Positions 1-8,282 of a stretch of 64,000 bases of DNA are shown here, piece by piece (position 1 is the stretch's first letter; every line of letters begins with the position of its first letter). A program made the translations under genes and the position numbers. Source of the stretch: Amaricoccus sp. (GTDB lineage: Bacteria > Pseudomonadota > Alphaproteobacteria > Rhodobacterales > Rhodobacteraceae). The notes under the pieces are model-generated. The model was not told the DNA's origin. It ran no database searches and saw only the letters and a program-made list of their open reading frames with translations. The DNA lies in assembly GCF_017993425.1 (NCBI RefSeq), contig NZ_JAGOMQ010000019.1, positions 16,554-80,553 of the forward strand. The letters are read 5' to 3'.

Positions 1-1956
1 CGGCACTGCATGGCCTCCGCCGTCACCGGCTTCATGCGCACCTTCGGCATCGACGAGCCGATGGGCTGCTACGACGACATCGAGCATGCCGACGCCTTCG
101 TGCTCTGGGGCGCGAACATGGCGGAGATGCACCCGATCCTGTGGACGCGCATCACCGACCGGCGCTTCAGCTATCCGCATGTCAAGGTCGTGGCGATGTC
201 GACCTTCCGCAACCGCTGCTTCGACCTCGCCGACATTCCGATCGTCTTCAAGCCGCAGACCGACCTCGCGATCATGAACTATATCGCGAACCACATCATC
301 ACGACCGGCAGGGTCAACGAGGCCTTCGTCTCCCAGTCGGTCAACTTCAAGCAGGGCAACCAGAACATCGGCTATGGCCTCCGGCCCGACAATCCGCTGG
401 AGATGCAGGCCGAGCACGCCAAGGACGCCAACGACGCCCAGCCGATCGACTTCGACGCTTACGCGAAGTTCGTCTCGACCTACACGCTCGACAGCGTCGC
501 GAAGCTCTCCGGGGTCGAGAAGAACCGGCTGGAGGCGCTGGCCGAGATCTACGCCGCGCCGGACGTCAAGGTCATGTCGACCTGGACGATGGGCTTCAAC
601 CAGCACACCCGCGGCACCTGGGCGAACAACCTCTGCTACAACCTGCACCTCCTGACCGGCAAGATCGCGACCCCGGGCAACTCGCCCTTCTCGCTGACCG
701 GCCAGCCCTCGGCCTGCGGCACGGCGCGCGAGGTCGGCACCTTCGCGCACCGCCTGCCGGCCGACCTGCAGGTGGCGAACCCCGAGCACCGCGCCCACGC
801 CGAGGAGATCTGGCGGCTGCCGCCCGGCACGGTCCCCGACTGGATCGGCAGCCATGCGGTCCAGCAGAACCGCGACCTGAAGGACGGCAAGATCAACGTC
901 TACTGGGTGCAGGTGAACAACAACATGCAGGCCGCGGCCAACATGATGGAGGAGGGGCTGCCGGGCTACCGCAACCCCGACAACTTCATCGTGGTCTCGG
1001 ACGTCTATCCGACGACGACCTGCGAGGCCGCCGACCTGATCCTGCCGACCGCGATGTGGGTCGAGAAGGAGGGCGGCTACGGCAACGCCGAGCGCCGCAC
1101 CCAGTTCTGGCGGCAGATGGTGACGGCGCCGGGCGAGGCGAGGTCCGACCTCTGGCAGCTTGTCGAGTTCTCGAAGCGCTTCACCGTCGAGGAGGTGTGG
1201 CCGGCCGAGCTGATCACGCCGGACTACGCCGGCAAGACGCTCTTCGACGTGCTCTTCGCCAACGGCCAGGTCGACGCCTTCGAGCGCGGCGACGCCGACA
1301 AGGAGTGGATGAACCTCGAGTCCGACGCCTTCGGCTTCTACATCCAGAAGGGGCTCTTCGAGGAATACGCCACCTTCGGCCGCGGCCACGGCCACGACCT
1401 CGCGCCGTTCGACACCTATCACACGGTCCGCGGCCTGCGCTGGCCGGTCGTCGACGGCAAGGAGACCCGCTGGCGCTTCAACCGCGACACCGACCCCTAT
1501 GCCGAGGGCGAGAAGCAATTCAACTTCTACGGCCAGAAGGACGGCCGCGCGGTGATCTTCGCGCTGCCCTACGAGCCGCCGGCCGAGAGCCCGAACGACG
1601 AATTCCCCTTCTGGCTCGCGACCGGCCGCGTCCTCGAGCATTGGCATTCGGGCTCGATGACCCAGCGGGTGCCCGAGCTCTACCGCGCCGTGCCGGACGC
1701 GCTCTGCTACATGCACCCCGACGACGCCGCCGAGCTGAACCTCCGCCGCGGCTCGGCGATCCGCATCGTCTCGCGCCGCGGCGAGATGGAGACCCGCGTC
1801 GAGACCCGCGGCCGCAACTTGCCGCCCCGCGGGCTGATCTTCGTGCCGTGGTTCGACGCGCGGCAACTGATCAACCGGGTGACGCTCGACGCCACCTGTC
1901 CCATCTCCAAGCAGACGGACTTCAAGAAATGCGCCGTCAGGATCGAGGCGGTGTGA
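1..1956 (+). CDS. napA: Periplasmic nitrate reductase catalytic subunit NapA (5' truncated by window)
   Basis: NapA reduces nitrate to nitrite in the periplasm with a Mo-bis-MGD cofactor, taking electrons from NapB. The reading frame is open from base 1 and enters the protein at RHCMASAV; the Cys of this motif (bases 7-9) is very probably the Mo ligand of the family. About 651 residues remain of the usual ~830, so the Tat signal and N-terminal 4Fe-4S cysteines lie outside the window. Family landmarks follow: [38 protein letters not shown], and a C-terminal molybdopterin dinucleotide-binding region with [13 protein letters not shown]. napB starts 3 bases after the stop. Identification is secure. 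Confidence 0.97.
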   Translation, partial: RHCMASAVTGFMRTFGIDEPMGCYDDIEHADAFVLWGANMAEMHPILWTRITDRRFSYPHVKVVAMSTFRNRCFDLADIPIVFKPQTDLAIMNYIANHIITTGRVNEAFVSQSVNFKQGNQNIGYGLRPDNPLEMQAEHAKDANDAQPIDFDAYAKFVSTYTLDSVAKLSGVEKNRLEALAEIYAAPDVKVMSTWTMGFNQHTRGTWANNLCYNLHLLTGKIATPGNSPFSLTGQPSACGTAREVGTFAHRLPADLQVANPEHRAHAEEIWRLPPGTVPDWIGSHAVQQNRDLKDGKINVYWVQVNNNMQAAANMMEEGLPGYRNPDNFIVVSDVYPTTTCEAADLILPTAMWVEKEGGYGNAERRTQFWRQMVTAPGEARSDLWQLVEFSKRFTVEEVWPAELITPDYAGKTLFDVLFANGQVDAFERGDADKEWMNLESDAFGFYIQKGLFEEYATFGRGHGHDLAPFDTYHTVRGLRWPVVDGKETRWRFNRDTDPYAEGEKQFNFYGQKDGRAVIFALPYEPPAESPNDEFPFWLATGRVLEHWHSGSMTQRVPELYRAVPDALCYMHPDDAAELNLRRGSAIRIVSRRGEMETRVETRGRNLPPRGLIFVPWFDARQLINRVTLDATCPISKQTDFKKCAVRIEAV

Positions 1957-1958
1957 CC

Positions 1959-2414
1959 ATGCGCACCCTGCTCCTCGCTGCGCTCGCCGTCGCCGCCACC
2001 GCCGCGCTCGCCCAGGACGGGCTCGTCACCCTGCGCGGGAGCACGCCCCTGGACCGGAACGCCACGCCGCCGCCGATCCCGTCGGTCGTCAACTCCGACA
2101 TCCGCCAGGTGCGCAACTGGCCCGAGCAGCCGCCGGTCATTCCGCACCAGATCGACAACTACCAGATCGACCTCAACGTCAACAAATGCCTGACCTGCCA
2201 CAGCCGCACCGCGGTCGCGGTCAGCCAGGCGCCGATGGTCTCGATCACCCATTTCACCAACCGCGAGGGGCAGGTGCTGGCGGCGGTGACGCCCCGGCGC
2301 TTCTTCTGCACCCAATGCCACGTGCCCCAGATGGACGTGGAGCCGCCGATCGCCAACACCTTCGAGGACATGGACACCGTCATCCACCTGAGCCCGACCT
2401 CGGGGACGCCGTGA
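1959..2414 (+). CDS. napB: Periplasmic nitrate reductase diheme cytochrome subunit NapB
   Basis: NapB is the small electron-transfer partner of NapA and passes electrons from NapC to the catalytic subunit. The 151-residue product starts with a cleavable signal peptide ([19 protein letters not shown]) and carries exactly two c-type heme motifs, CLTCH and CTQCH, as the family requires. Axial-ligand histidine regions ([19 protein letters not shown]) are also present. Its ATG lies 3 bases after the napA stop, and its own TGA overlaps the napC ATG, so the three genes are translationally coupled. Confidence 0.95.
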   Translation: MRTLLLAALAVAATAALAQDGLVTLRGSTPLDRNATPPPIPSVVNSDIRQVRNWPEQPPVIPHQIDNYQIDLNVNKCLTCHSRTAVAVSQAPMVSITHFTNREGQVLAAVTPRRFFCTQCHVPQMDVEPPIANTFEDMDTVIHLSPTSGTP

Positions 2415-3067
2415 TGGGCCGGATCTGGGGCTGGATCAGGCGGACCTGGGAGATCATCCGCCGGCCGAGCGTCCACTACAGCCTCGGCTTCCTGACGCTC
2501 GGCGGCTTCATCATGGGCGTGGTGTTCTGGGGCGGCTTCAACACCGCGCTCGAGGCGACCAACACCGAGACCTTCTGCACCTCCTGCCACGAGATGCACG
2601 ACAACGTCTTCCAGGAGCTGAAGCTGACCATCCACTACACCAACCGCTCCGGCGTGCGCGCGACCTGCCCGGACTGCCACGTGCCGCACCGCTGGACCTC
2701 GAAGATCGCCCGCAAGATGCAGGCGTCGAAGGAGGTCTGGGGCAAGATCTTCGGCACGATCAACACGCGGGAGAAATTCCTCGAGCACCGCCTCGCCCTC
2801 GCCCAGAACGAGTGGGCGCGGCTGAAGGCCAACGACTCGCTCGAATGCCGCAACTGCCACTCGGCCGACTCGATGGACATCACCCGCCAGAGCCAGCGCG
2901 CCGCCGAGACCCACCAGCGCTTCCTGTTCACCGGCGAGAGGACCTGCATCGACTGCCACAAGGGCATCGCCCACCAGCTCCCCAACATGGCCCCTACCGC
3001 CGCCCTCCCAGACCACTCCGCCGTCGTCGCCGACGTCGCCCGCTACCTCGGATCGCTGCCGGACTGA
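2414..3067 (+). CDS. napC: Membrane-anchored tetraheme c-type cytochrome NapC
   Basis: NapC is a NapC/NirT-family quinol dehydrogenase that sends quinol-pool electrons to NapAB. The 217-residue product has one N-terminal membrane anchor (about residues 20-42, [19 protein letters not shown]) and four heme motifs: CTSCH, CPDCH, CRNCH and CIDCH. Length and heme spacing fit the family. The ATG overlaps the napB TGA (ATGA). No nap gene follows; a non-coding-looking stretch begins directly after the stop, so napC seems to end the operon. Confidence 0.95.
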   Translation: MGRIWGWIRRTWEIIRRPSVHYSLGFLTLGGFIMGVVFWGGFNTALEATNTETFCTSCHEMHDNVFQELKLTIHYTNRSGVRATCPDCHVPHRWTSKIARKMQASKEVWGKIFGTINTREKFLEHRLALAQNEWARLKANDSLECRNCHSADSMDITRQSQRAAETHQRFLFTGERTCIDCHKGIAHQLPNMAPTAALPDHSAVVADVARYLGSLPD

Positions 3068-3542
3068 TCGAGCTCGGCCGACCGGGGCGGAGCTCTCGCC
3101 GCCGGCGCTGGCGACGAGCGAGACGCGACCGATGGGGCTCACCGGCAGCACGGCTGCCCGAAGCTGTCGAGCGGATCCTCCCGAGTGGATGCCCCAGTTG
3201 CGATCTCCGCTTCCTCGCGTCACGGATCGTCCAGGCATAGGCATCGCCCATTGCAGGCCCCGAGACGGTGAAGACCGCTGCCGGCAGGGCGTCGGCGTCG
3301 AAGATGCGCGGGCAGACCGAACGTGTGCTCCCGACAACGGAGACTCCCTCCTTGTGATCATCGACGTGCCGATCGCTGCGCCAACAAGGCTGAGACGCCG
3401 TCGGCATAGAGCCGGTCGACGCGCGGCGATACCTGCGGAACGACTGCGAGCGTTCAGATCGCAAGCGCCATCTGGGCGGATAGGTCGCGCCGGGTGGTCA
3501 CGCGGAGCGTTCGTGCCGCAACGTCGCGGGTTCGGCCCGCGG
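3068..3542. other. 475-base spacer between napC and the YggS gene
   Basis: This stretch separates convergent operons. Open frames on both strands are short or lack a recognisable protein pattern and a ribosome binding site. It may be decayed coding DNA, because the minus strand keeps a fairly long open frame at 2994-3464, but I cannot match that frame to a family. No clear terminator hairpin with a T tract was seen after napC. Confidence 0.5.
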
Positions 3543-4322
3543 TCAACTCGGGGCGAACCCCGGCCAATAGTACGCGTCGGACGTGGGGCGCCGGCCGAAG
3601 ATGGCCTGGCCGACGCGCACGACGGTCGCGCCCTCCTCGATCGCCTCCTCGAAGTCGCCGGTCATGCCCATCGACAGCCCCGTCAGGCCGGGGTGGCGCG
3701 TGACGGCCTCGTCGCGCAGGCGGCGCAGGAGCGTGAAGCAGGGCCGCACCTTCGCCATGTCGGCGCTGAACAGCGCCAGCGTCATCAGTCCGCGCGGGCG
3801 CAGGCGCGGGAACTGCCCGAGCGTGTCGACGAACGGCAGGAGCGCATCCGGGGGCAGCCCGAACTTGCTCTCCTCGCCGGAGGTGTTGACCTGCACCCAG
3901 ACGTCGAGGACGCGCTCCTCGCGGTCCAGTCGGTCGTTCAGGAGACTGGCAAGCCGTAAACTGTCGAGGGCTTGGAACTCGGCGGCGAAGCGGGTGAGGT
4001 ACTTGACCTTGTTGGTCTGGAGATGGCCGACGATGCACCACGCGATGGCGAGGTCGGCGAGCGCCTCGCGCTTCCCGCTCGCCTCCTGGATCTTGTTCTC
4101 GCCGAAATCGCGGATGCCGGCCGCGAAGGCGTGGCGCAGGACGTGGGCCGGCACGGTCTTGGTGATCGGCAGCAGCCGGACGGAGGCGCGATCGCGCCCC
4201 GCCCGCGCGCAGGCCCGGGCGATCCGCTCCTCGACCGCCGCGAGGTTGGCGGCGAAGGTCGATCGAGGATCCGGCCCGAAGCGCTCGATGTCCCCGGGCG
4301 TCAGTGTGGCGGGAGGCGTCAT
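3543..4322 (-). CDS. YggS/PLPBP-family pyridoxal phosphate homeostasis protein
   Basis: Members of this family bind PLP without a known catalytic activity and keep the vitamin B6 and amino-acid pools in balance in the cytoplasm. The 259-residue product has the fold-III barrel signatures: VRLLPITKTVPA with the PLP lysine, GIRDFGENKIQEA, WCIVGHLQTNKVKYL, VWVQVNTSGEESKFG, GLMTL, and GLSMGMTGDFEEAIEEGATVVRVG near the end (quoted in part: SMGMTGDFEEAI). The ATG at 4322 is chosen because GGAG precedes it; the frame stays open about 63 codons further upstream, but that part is not family-like. It is not next to proC as is often seen. Confidence 0.9.
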   Translation of the reverse strand: MTPPATLTPGDIERFGPDPRSTFAANLAAVEERIARACARAGRDRASVRLLPITKTVPAHVLRHAFAAGIRDFGENKIQEASGKREALADLAIAWCIVGHLQTNKVKYLTRFAAEFQALDSLRLASLLNDRLDREERVLDVWVQVNTSGEESKFGLPPDALLPFVDTLGQFPRLRPRGLMTLALFSADMAKVRPCFTLLRRLRDEAVTRHPGLTGLSMGMTGDFEEAIEEGATVVRVGQAIFGRRPTSDAYYWPGFAPS

Positions 4323-4532
4323 GTTCTGCTGATCTCCGGGTTGCGTGCGGATACCGATCTTGAGCTTGCACGCAGACCGCTCGTGCGTGCGGCTATTCCG
4401 CGCCGGGCGCGACACCCGCGCTGGCGTCGTTGCCTGCGACTTCATGCAGCACGCCCCGCGCCTGGGCCTCATCGTAGCGGAGGTCGCCCGGCCTGCACCC
4501 GGATTCTGCACAGGCCTGGGGTGATCCGCGCG

Positions 4533-5246
4533 TCATCCGTTGTCCTGTCCGGCCCGCCGTTCGCGCAGGCTCGCGACGACCCGGTCCGCCATGTGGACGC
4601 AACGGGCGCCATCGAACGGAAAGATCGCGTCGAAGCCGGCCGACAGCATCCGCTCGATCGAGAGCCGGAGCAGCCGGCGCGCCCGGTGCAGCCGCGTCTT
4701 TACGGTCTCGGGGCGGATGGCCAGCAGGGCCGCGGTCTCCTCGGTGCTCAACCCCTCGATCTCGCGCAGCACGAAGACCAGCCGGAAGCCTTCCGGCAGC
4801 GCGTCCACGGCACGTTCGAGCAACTGGCGAACCTGGGCGCGGCCGACCTCGCTTTCGGGGCCGGCCGGCGCTGGCGACATCGGGAACACGATCGGGCCTC
4901 CTCCATCGGCGAGCGCGGCATCGAGTGCGGCGAGATCGGCGTGCGGCCGGCGCCGGCGCAGCCGGCCGAGCGCCTCGTTCAGGGCGATGCGGGTCAGCCA
5001 CGTGGCGAGCGACGCCTGGCCGCGGAACCCGTCGAGATGCGTGAAGGCGCGGACGTAGGTGTCCTGCACCACGTCCTCGGCCTCGGCGTCGTCGCGGAGC
5101 ACGCCGCGCGCCACCCGGAACAGCCGCCGGTTGTGGCGGCTCACCAGGGTGCGCACCGCAGCCTCGTCGCGGTGGCGGGCGAGATCGACCAGCGCCGCGT
5201 CGTCGAGCGCGGCGTGGTCGAGGGGGCTTCTGGCAACGAGATGCAT
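4533..5246 (-). CDS. ECF-type RNA polymerase sigma factor
   Basis: This is an RpoE-like sigma-70 family factor of 237 residues that should redirect RNA polymerase to a small regulon. Region 2 is clear (LFRVARGVLRDDAEAEDVVQ, then GFRGQASLATWLTRIALN) and region 4 follows (LPEGFRLVFVLREIEGLSTEE, then TVKTRLHRARRLLR). A C-terminal tail of about 30 residues with FPFDGARC is seen in one subfamily of these factors. The ATG at 5246 has a strong AGGAGG 6 bases upstream. The upstream cupredoxin frame runs into this gene without a stop, giving a false fusion. No anti-sigma gene was recognised next to it. Confidence 0.88.
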   Translation of the reverse strand: MHLVARSPLDHAALDDAALVDLARHRDEAAVRTLVSRHNRRLFRVARGVLRDDAEAEDVVQDTYVRAFTHLDGFRGQASLATWLTRIALNEALGRLRRRRPHADLAALDAALADGGGPIVFPMSPAPAGPESEVGRAQVRQLLERAVDALPEGFRLVFVLREIEGLSTEETAALLAIRPETVKTRLHRARRLLRLSIERMLSAGFDAIFPFDGARCVHMADRVVASLRERRAGQDNG

Positions 5247-5272
5247 CGGTCCTCCTCGGGATACGCCAGCGG

Positions 5273-5789
5273 TCAGGCCCGCCGGACGAGGCCCTTTCCC
5301 AGGATCTCCGCCACCGGCGGAAAGCCGTTCAGCGCCACCTCCGGCAGATCGCCGGCGGCGCCCCGGATCCTGCATCCAGGCATCGGCGTCGGGGTTGCCG
5401 ACGACGATCCGGCCGACCATGCCGGCGTGCTCGTGCGGCACGCAGTAGTAGTCGTAGACCCCTTCGGCGGTCAGGGTGACCGCGAAGTCCTCGTCCGGCA
5501 ACAGATAGTCCGAATCCCACGGCGTCGCCGCCGCCGGGATGCGCCGCGGCCGGCCGAAGTTCGCCGGATGATAGGCGGTCGCGGTATGGGCGTTGCCGGC
5601 GTCGCCGTTGACCCAACGCACGACCTCGCCCGGGAGGATGCGGAGCCCGACCGGATCGAAGCCGACGTGGGCGCCGGTCGCGTCGCCGCGCATCCGGATG
5701 ACGTGGGTCACGGCGGCGGCCCGGACCGGCGGCGCCAGCAGCAGCGCGGCGCCGCCGAGCCTGAGAAGGCTGCGCCGGGTGAGGATCAT
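5273..5789 (-). pseudogene. Exported type-1 copper protein (cupredoxin), frameshifted near its C-terminus
   Basis: A plastocyanin/halocyanin-like electron carrier. It begins with a Tat-like signal (MILTRRSLLRLGG, TRRS motif) and has type-1 copper ligands: His in NAHTATAYH and the Cys-His-Met set in YDYYCVPHEHAGMVGRIVVG. After ...WMQDPG the frame goes wrong: in the original frame it continues as an Arg-rich stretch into the sigma gene. One base removed from the CCCC run at 5361-5364 restores AAGDLPEVALNGFPPVAEI and a stop at 5273-5275, 26 bases before the sigma ATG. The ATG overlaps the stop of the upstream gene. This could be a real mutation or a homopolymer sequencing error. Confidence 0.85.
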
Positions 5790-6208
5790 TGCGCGACCCG
5801 CGCCTCGTCGGCAGCCGGCACGTGCCAGAGCACGATGTGGGCGTGCGGCGCCTCGACCCCCGGATGGCCGGCGTTGAAGTAGACGTCGACATGGTCGACG
5901 TCGCCGCCGGGCGCGGCCAGGTCGTCGAAGCTCTTGTCCGGGTTGAGATCGGCGACCGGGATCATGAAGATGGTGCTGACCAGTGCGCCATCGTGATCGT
6001 AGGCGAGGAACGGCCCGGCCGGCAGGGTGGCCGGATCGACGTAGAGCTGGCCGAGACCGGGCAGGAACTCGGGCAGCTTCACGAGCTTGCTCACTTCCTG
6101 GAAAGGCGGGGCGGGCGGGGCCTTGGCGAACGCCCCGGCATCGTGGGCGAGGGCCGGGATCGCCCCGGCGGCGAGGACGGCGACGGCGAGCGAGGTCAGG
6201 CGGATCAT
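5786..6208 (-). CDS. Exported DUF5602/TTHB210-like protein
   Basis: The 140-residue product has a signal peptide (MIRLTSLAVAVLAAGAIPALA) and a domain I recognise as DUF5602: LGQLYVDPATLPAGPFLAYD, STIFMIPVADLN, GGDVDHVDVYFNAGHPGV and a final HAHIVLWHVP. Function is not established; the His-rich tail suggests metal binding, which is inference. The ATG at 6208 is preceded by GGAG. Its stop overlaps the ATG of the copper protein (ATGA), and the sigma factor follows, so the three are one operon. A periplasmic metal or redox role under the ECF sigma factor is plausible. Confidence 0.8.
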   Translation of the reverse strand: MIRLTSLAVAVLAAGAIPALAHDAGAFAKAPPAPPFQEVSKLVKLPEFLPGLGQLYVDPATLPAGPFLAYDHDGALVSTIFMIPVADLNPDKSFDDLAAPGGDVDHVDVYFNAGHPGVEAPHAHIVLWHVPAADEARVAQ

Positions 6209-6420
6209 GGCGGCAGCTCCAGGTTCGGCGACGCCCTTTGGCGCGGCGTCGGGAAGTTGGATGGAGCGGCCGGCAAAAGGTTCCCCGGGTGCTGCGTCCG
6301 TCGTCGGGCTCGTTCGTTCCTCGCTGCCGTCAATCCACCCGCAACCGGGAACCTGCCCCACATCTTCTGCATCCAATGCGCGAGGCGCCGTCGCCGGCGC
6401 GCCACTACCGGAGGCTGCCG

Positions 6421-6750
6421 ATGACTGCGAGCGCACGCATGCTGGACCAAGGGGGGACGCCGATCCCGTTCGAACGCCGCCGGCCGGAACGGGCCGAGGC
6501 GGAAGCGGCGTTCCGGACGATCATTCACTGGACGGGCGACGATTCCGAGCGCGACGGCCTGACCGAGACGCCGGCGCGCGTCGCCCGGGCCTTCGAGGAG
6601 TTCTTCGCGGGCTGTCGCCAGGATCCCGCCCTTGTCCTCCGGAAGACCTACGGGGAGATCAAGGGCCGCGACGAGACCGTCATGCCGCGGCGGCGCCCGC
6701 TGAGAGCCTCGGCCTCACCTCGGCCGAGCTTGCCGCCATCGACGTCCTGA
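6421..6750 (+). pseudogene. 5' fragment of a GTP cyclohydrolase I gene (folE-like)
   Basis: About 88 codons from the ATG at 6421 match the N-terminal part of FolE: RPERAEAEAAFRTIIHWTGD, GLTETPARVARAFEEFFAG and KTYGEIKGRDETVM. After about 6684 the frame leaves the family and stops at 6750. The catalytic and zinc-binding Cys/His residues, in the missing two thirds, are absent, so no active enzyme can be made. FolE is normally around 200 residues. Different unrelated-looking coding sequence follows directly, which suggests deletion or rearrangement. The parent may have been a second, stress-type folE copy, but that is a guess. Confidence 0.75.
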
Positions 6751-7035
6751 TCGCCCGAGGCGACGCGCCCGACCGGACGTCGATGCTGCGGACGCTCGTG
6801 CTGCGCGCGCTCTCCGCCGAGGGGGTGATGTCGGGCAATGCGGCGCCCCGCCGCCGATCGCGAGGAGGCGCCGGGCGCACCGAGCTGAGCTGGGCTCGGC
6901 GGGCTCGACGGCGCGTCATGGGGGCGCGCCCCCAGGGCGACGCTCCAACGCGAGGCGATCACGGGGCGGTCGTACGAGTTGCAGACGCCGGCTCCGCGGG
7001 TGCAGAATGGCGCCGCGGCGGTTCGGGGAAGCGCA
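6685..7035 (+). other. Remnant with a ribbon-helix-helix-like fragment, upstream of the glycosyltransferase
   Basis: After the folE break, a different frame (6708 to about 6845) encodes LTSAELAAIDVLIARGD and TSMLRTLVLRAL, which look like a ribbon-helix-helix DNA-binding segment. It has no start codon of its own and no stop before the next gene's frame. The rest, to 7035, holds nothing I recognise apart from the Shine-Dalgarno-like GGGGAAG before the next ATG. The assignment is weak and rests only on the pattern of the short helix-turn-helix region. Confidence 0.4.
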
Positions 7036-8043
7036 ATGACCGTGACGGGGGAGGCGCCGCTCGTCAGCGTCGTGCTGCCGGCCTTCGATCGCGCGAAGAC
7101 GGTCGGGGCGGCGATGGGGAGCGTGCTGCGCCAGACCTGGCGCGACCTCGAGCTGATCGTCGTCGACGACGGTTCGGCCGACGACACCTTCGAGGCGGCG
7201 CGGCGGGTTGCGGACGCCCGGACCCGGGTGATCCGCTCGGATGCGAATCTCGGCGCGGGGGCCGCGCGCAATCTCGGGATCGCGGAGGCCCGCGGCCAAT
7301 GGGTCGCGTTCCAGGACAGCGACGACGAGTGGCTGCCGCTGAAGCTCGAGAAGCAGATGGCGCGGCTGCTCGCGCCGGACGCCGGCTATGTCGGGGCCTA
7401 TTGCGGGATGGCGATCCTCGGCGCGCCGGGGGCGGGGCGGTTGCGGCCGCGCTATTTCCCCGGCGACGACGCGGACCTCTACGAGCAGGATCGGCTGGCG
7501 ATGTTGCTGCGCCGGCGGCTGCCGTGGCTGGCGCGGCCGCGGCCGGCCGTGCTCGAGGGCGACCTGGTCGCGCCGCTCCTGCGCCGGAGCCTGATCTCGA
7601 CGCAGACCTTCGTCGCGCGCCGCGACCTTCTGCGCGAGGTCGGCGGCTTCGACCCCGGGCTCCGCGTCATGATCGACCGCGACTGCGCGCTGCGGCTCGC
7701 GGCCCGGGGGCCGATCGCCTTCGTGGACGAGCCGCTGGTGTTGCAGTGGCTCTCGCCGAACAGCATCAGCGCCGACCGCGGCCGCTGGCTGCCGAGCCAG
7801 ATCCGCCTGACCGAGGCCCATGCGGCGCTGCTGGAGCGCCATCCGGCCGCCCATGCCTGGCTCCACTACGCCATCGCCGGCGGGCAGCGCCGCGCGGGCG
7901 ACCTCGACGCCGCCCGCGCGGCCATCGGGCGCGCCTGCCGGCTGCGGCCGTGGAGCCTGCGCTACCGGGCGATGGCGCTCGGCCTGCGGCTGCGCGCCCT
8001 GCTGGCCGCGGCCGGGGGGGCGAGCCGGCGCGACGGCGGCTGA
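7036..8043 (+). CDS. Family 2 glycosyltransferase
   Basis: The 335-residue product has a GT-A fold start (PLVSVVLPAFDRAKTVGAAM), the nucleotide-binding LIVVDDGSADDTFEAA, and a DxD-type FQDSDDEWLP. These mark an inverting glycosyltransferase of family GT2, using a nucleotide sugar in the cytoplasm. An acceptor-side pattern RRDLLREVGGFDPGLRVMID follows. The C-terminal ~80 residues are Ala/Arg-rich. There are no membrane segments. The ATG at 7036 is chosen over an earlier in-frame start at 6979 because the fold begins directly after it and GGGGAAG precedes it. No polysaccharide operon surrounds it, so the acceptor is unknown. Confidence 0.88.
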   Translation: MTVTGEAPLVSVVLPAFDRAKTVGAAMGSVLRQTWRDLELIVVDDGSADDTFEAARRVADARTRVIRSDANLGAGAARNLGIAEARGQWVAFQDSDDEWLPLKLEKQMARLLAPDAGYVGAYCGMAILGAPGAGRLRPRYFPGDDADLYEQDRLAMLLRRRLPWLARPRPAVLEGDLVAPLLRRSLISTQTFVARRDLLREVGGFDPGLRVMIDRDCALRLAARGPIAFVDEPLVLQWLSPNSISADRGRWLPSQIRLTEAHAALLERHPAAHAWLHYAIAGGQRRAGDLDAARAAIGRACRLRPWSLRYRAMALGLRLRALLAAAGGASRRDGG

Positions 8044-8282
8044 GCCACGGCCGAGGCCGCCGATGCTCGCTTCGCCGCGCAGGGGGTTGATTTTCGCGCC
8101 GGATCTGGCATTCGCCCCGGCGACGTGCGCCAAGACACGCGAGCAGCACCCAAGGGCAATCCCCGTGCGACTCCGTCGCCTCGCCATCCAATGGCGGATA
8201 GTGGCGTCATTCCGAGCGACTTCAAGGCGCCGGGCTCAGGCCGAACATTTTTGCTCTGCAAGGCAGGCAGGAGCGCCGCCGG

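Noticed and set aside
4533..5789. Single 418-codon frame as a cupredoxin-sigma factor fusion
   Set aside because: The linker is an Arg/Gly-rich out-of-frame read; the true C-terminus and a stop are found in the next frame, and the sigma gene has its own AGGAGG and ATG.
7962..8282. Short minus-strand frame between the glycosyltransferase and the FAD/GcvT gene
   Set aside because: It overlaps the 3' end of the glycosyltransferase gene, is Ser/Arg/Ala-rich and has no ribosome site or family pattern.
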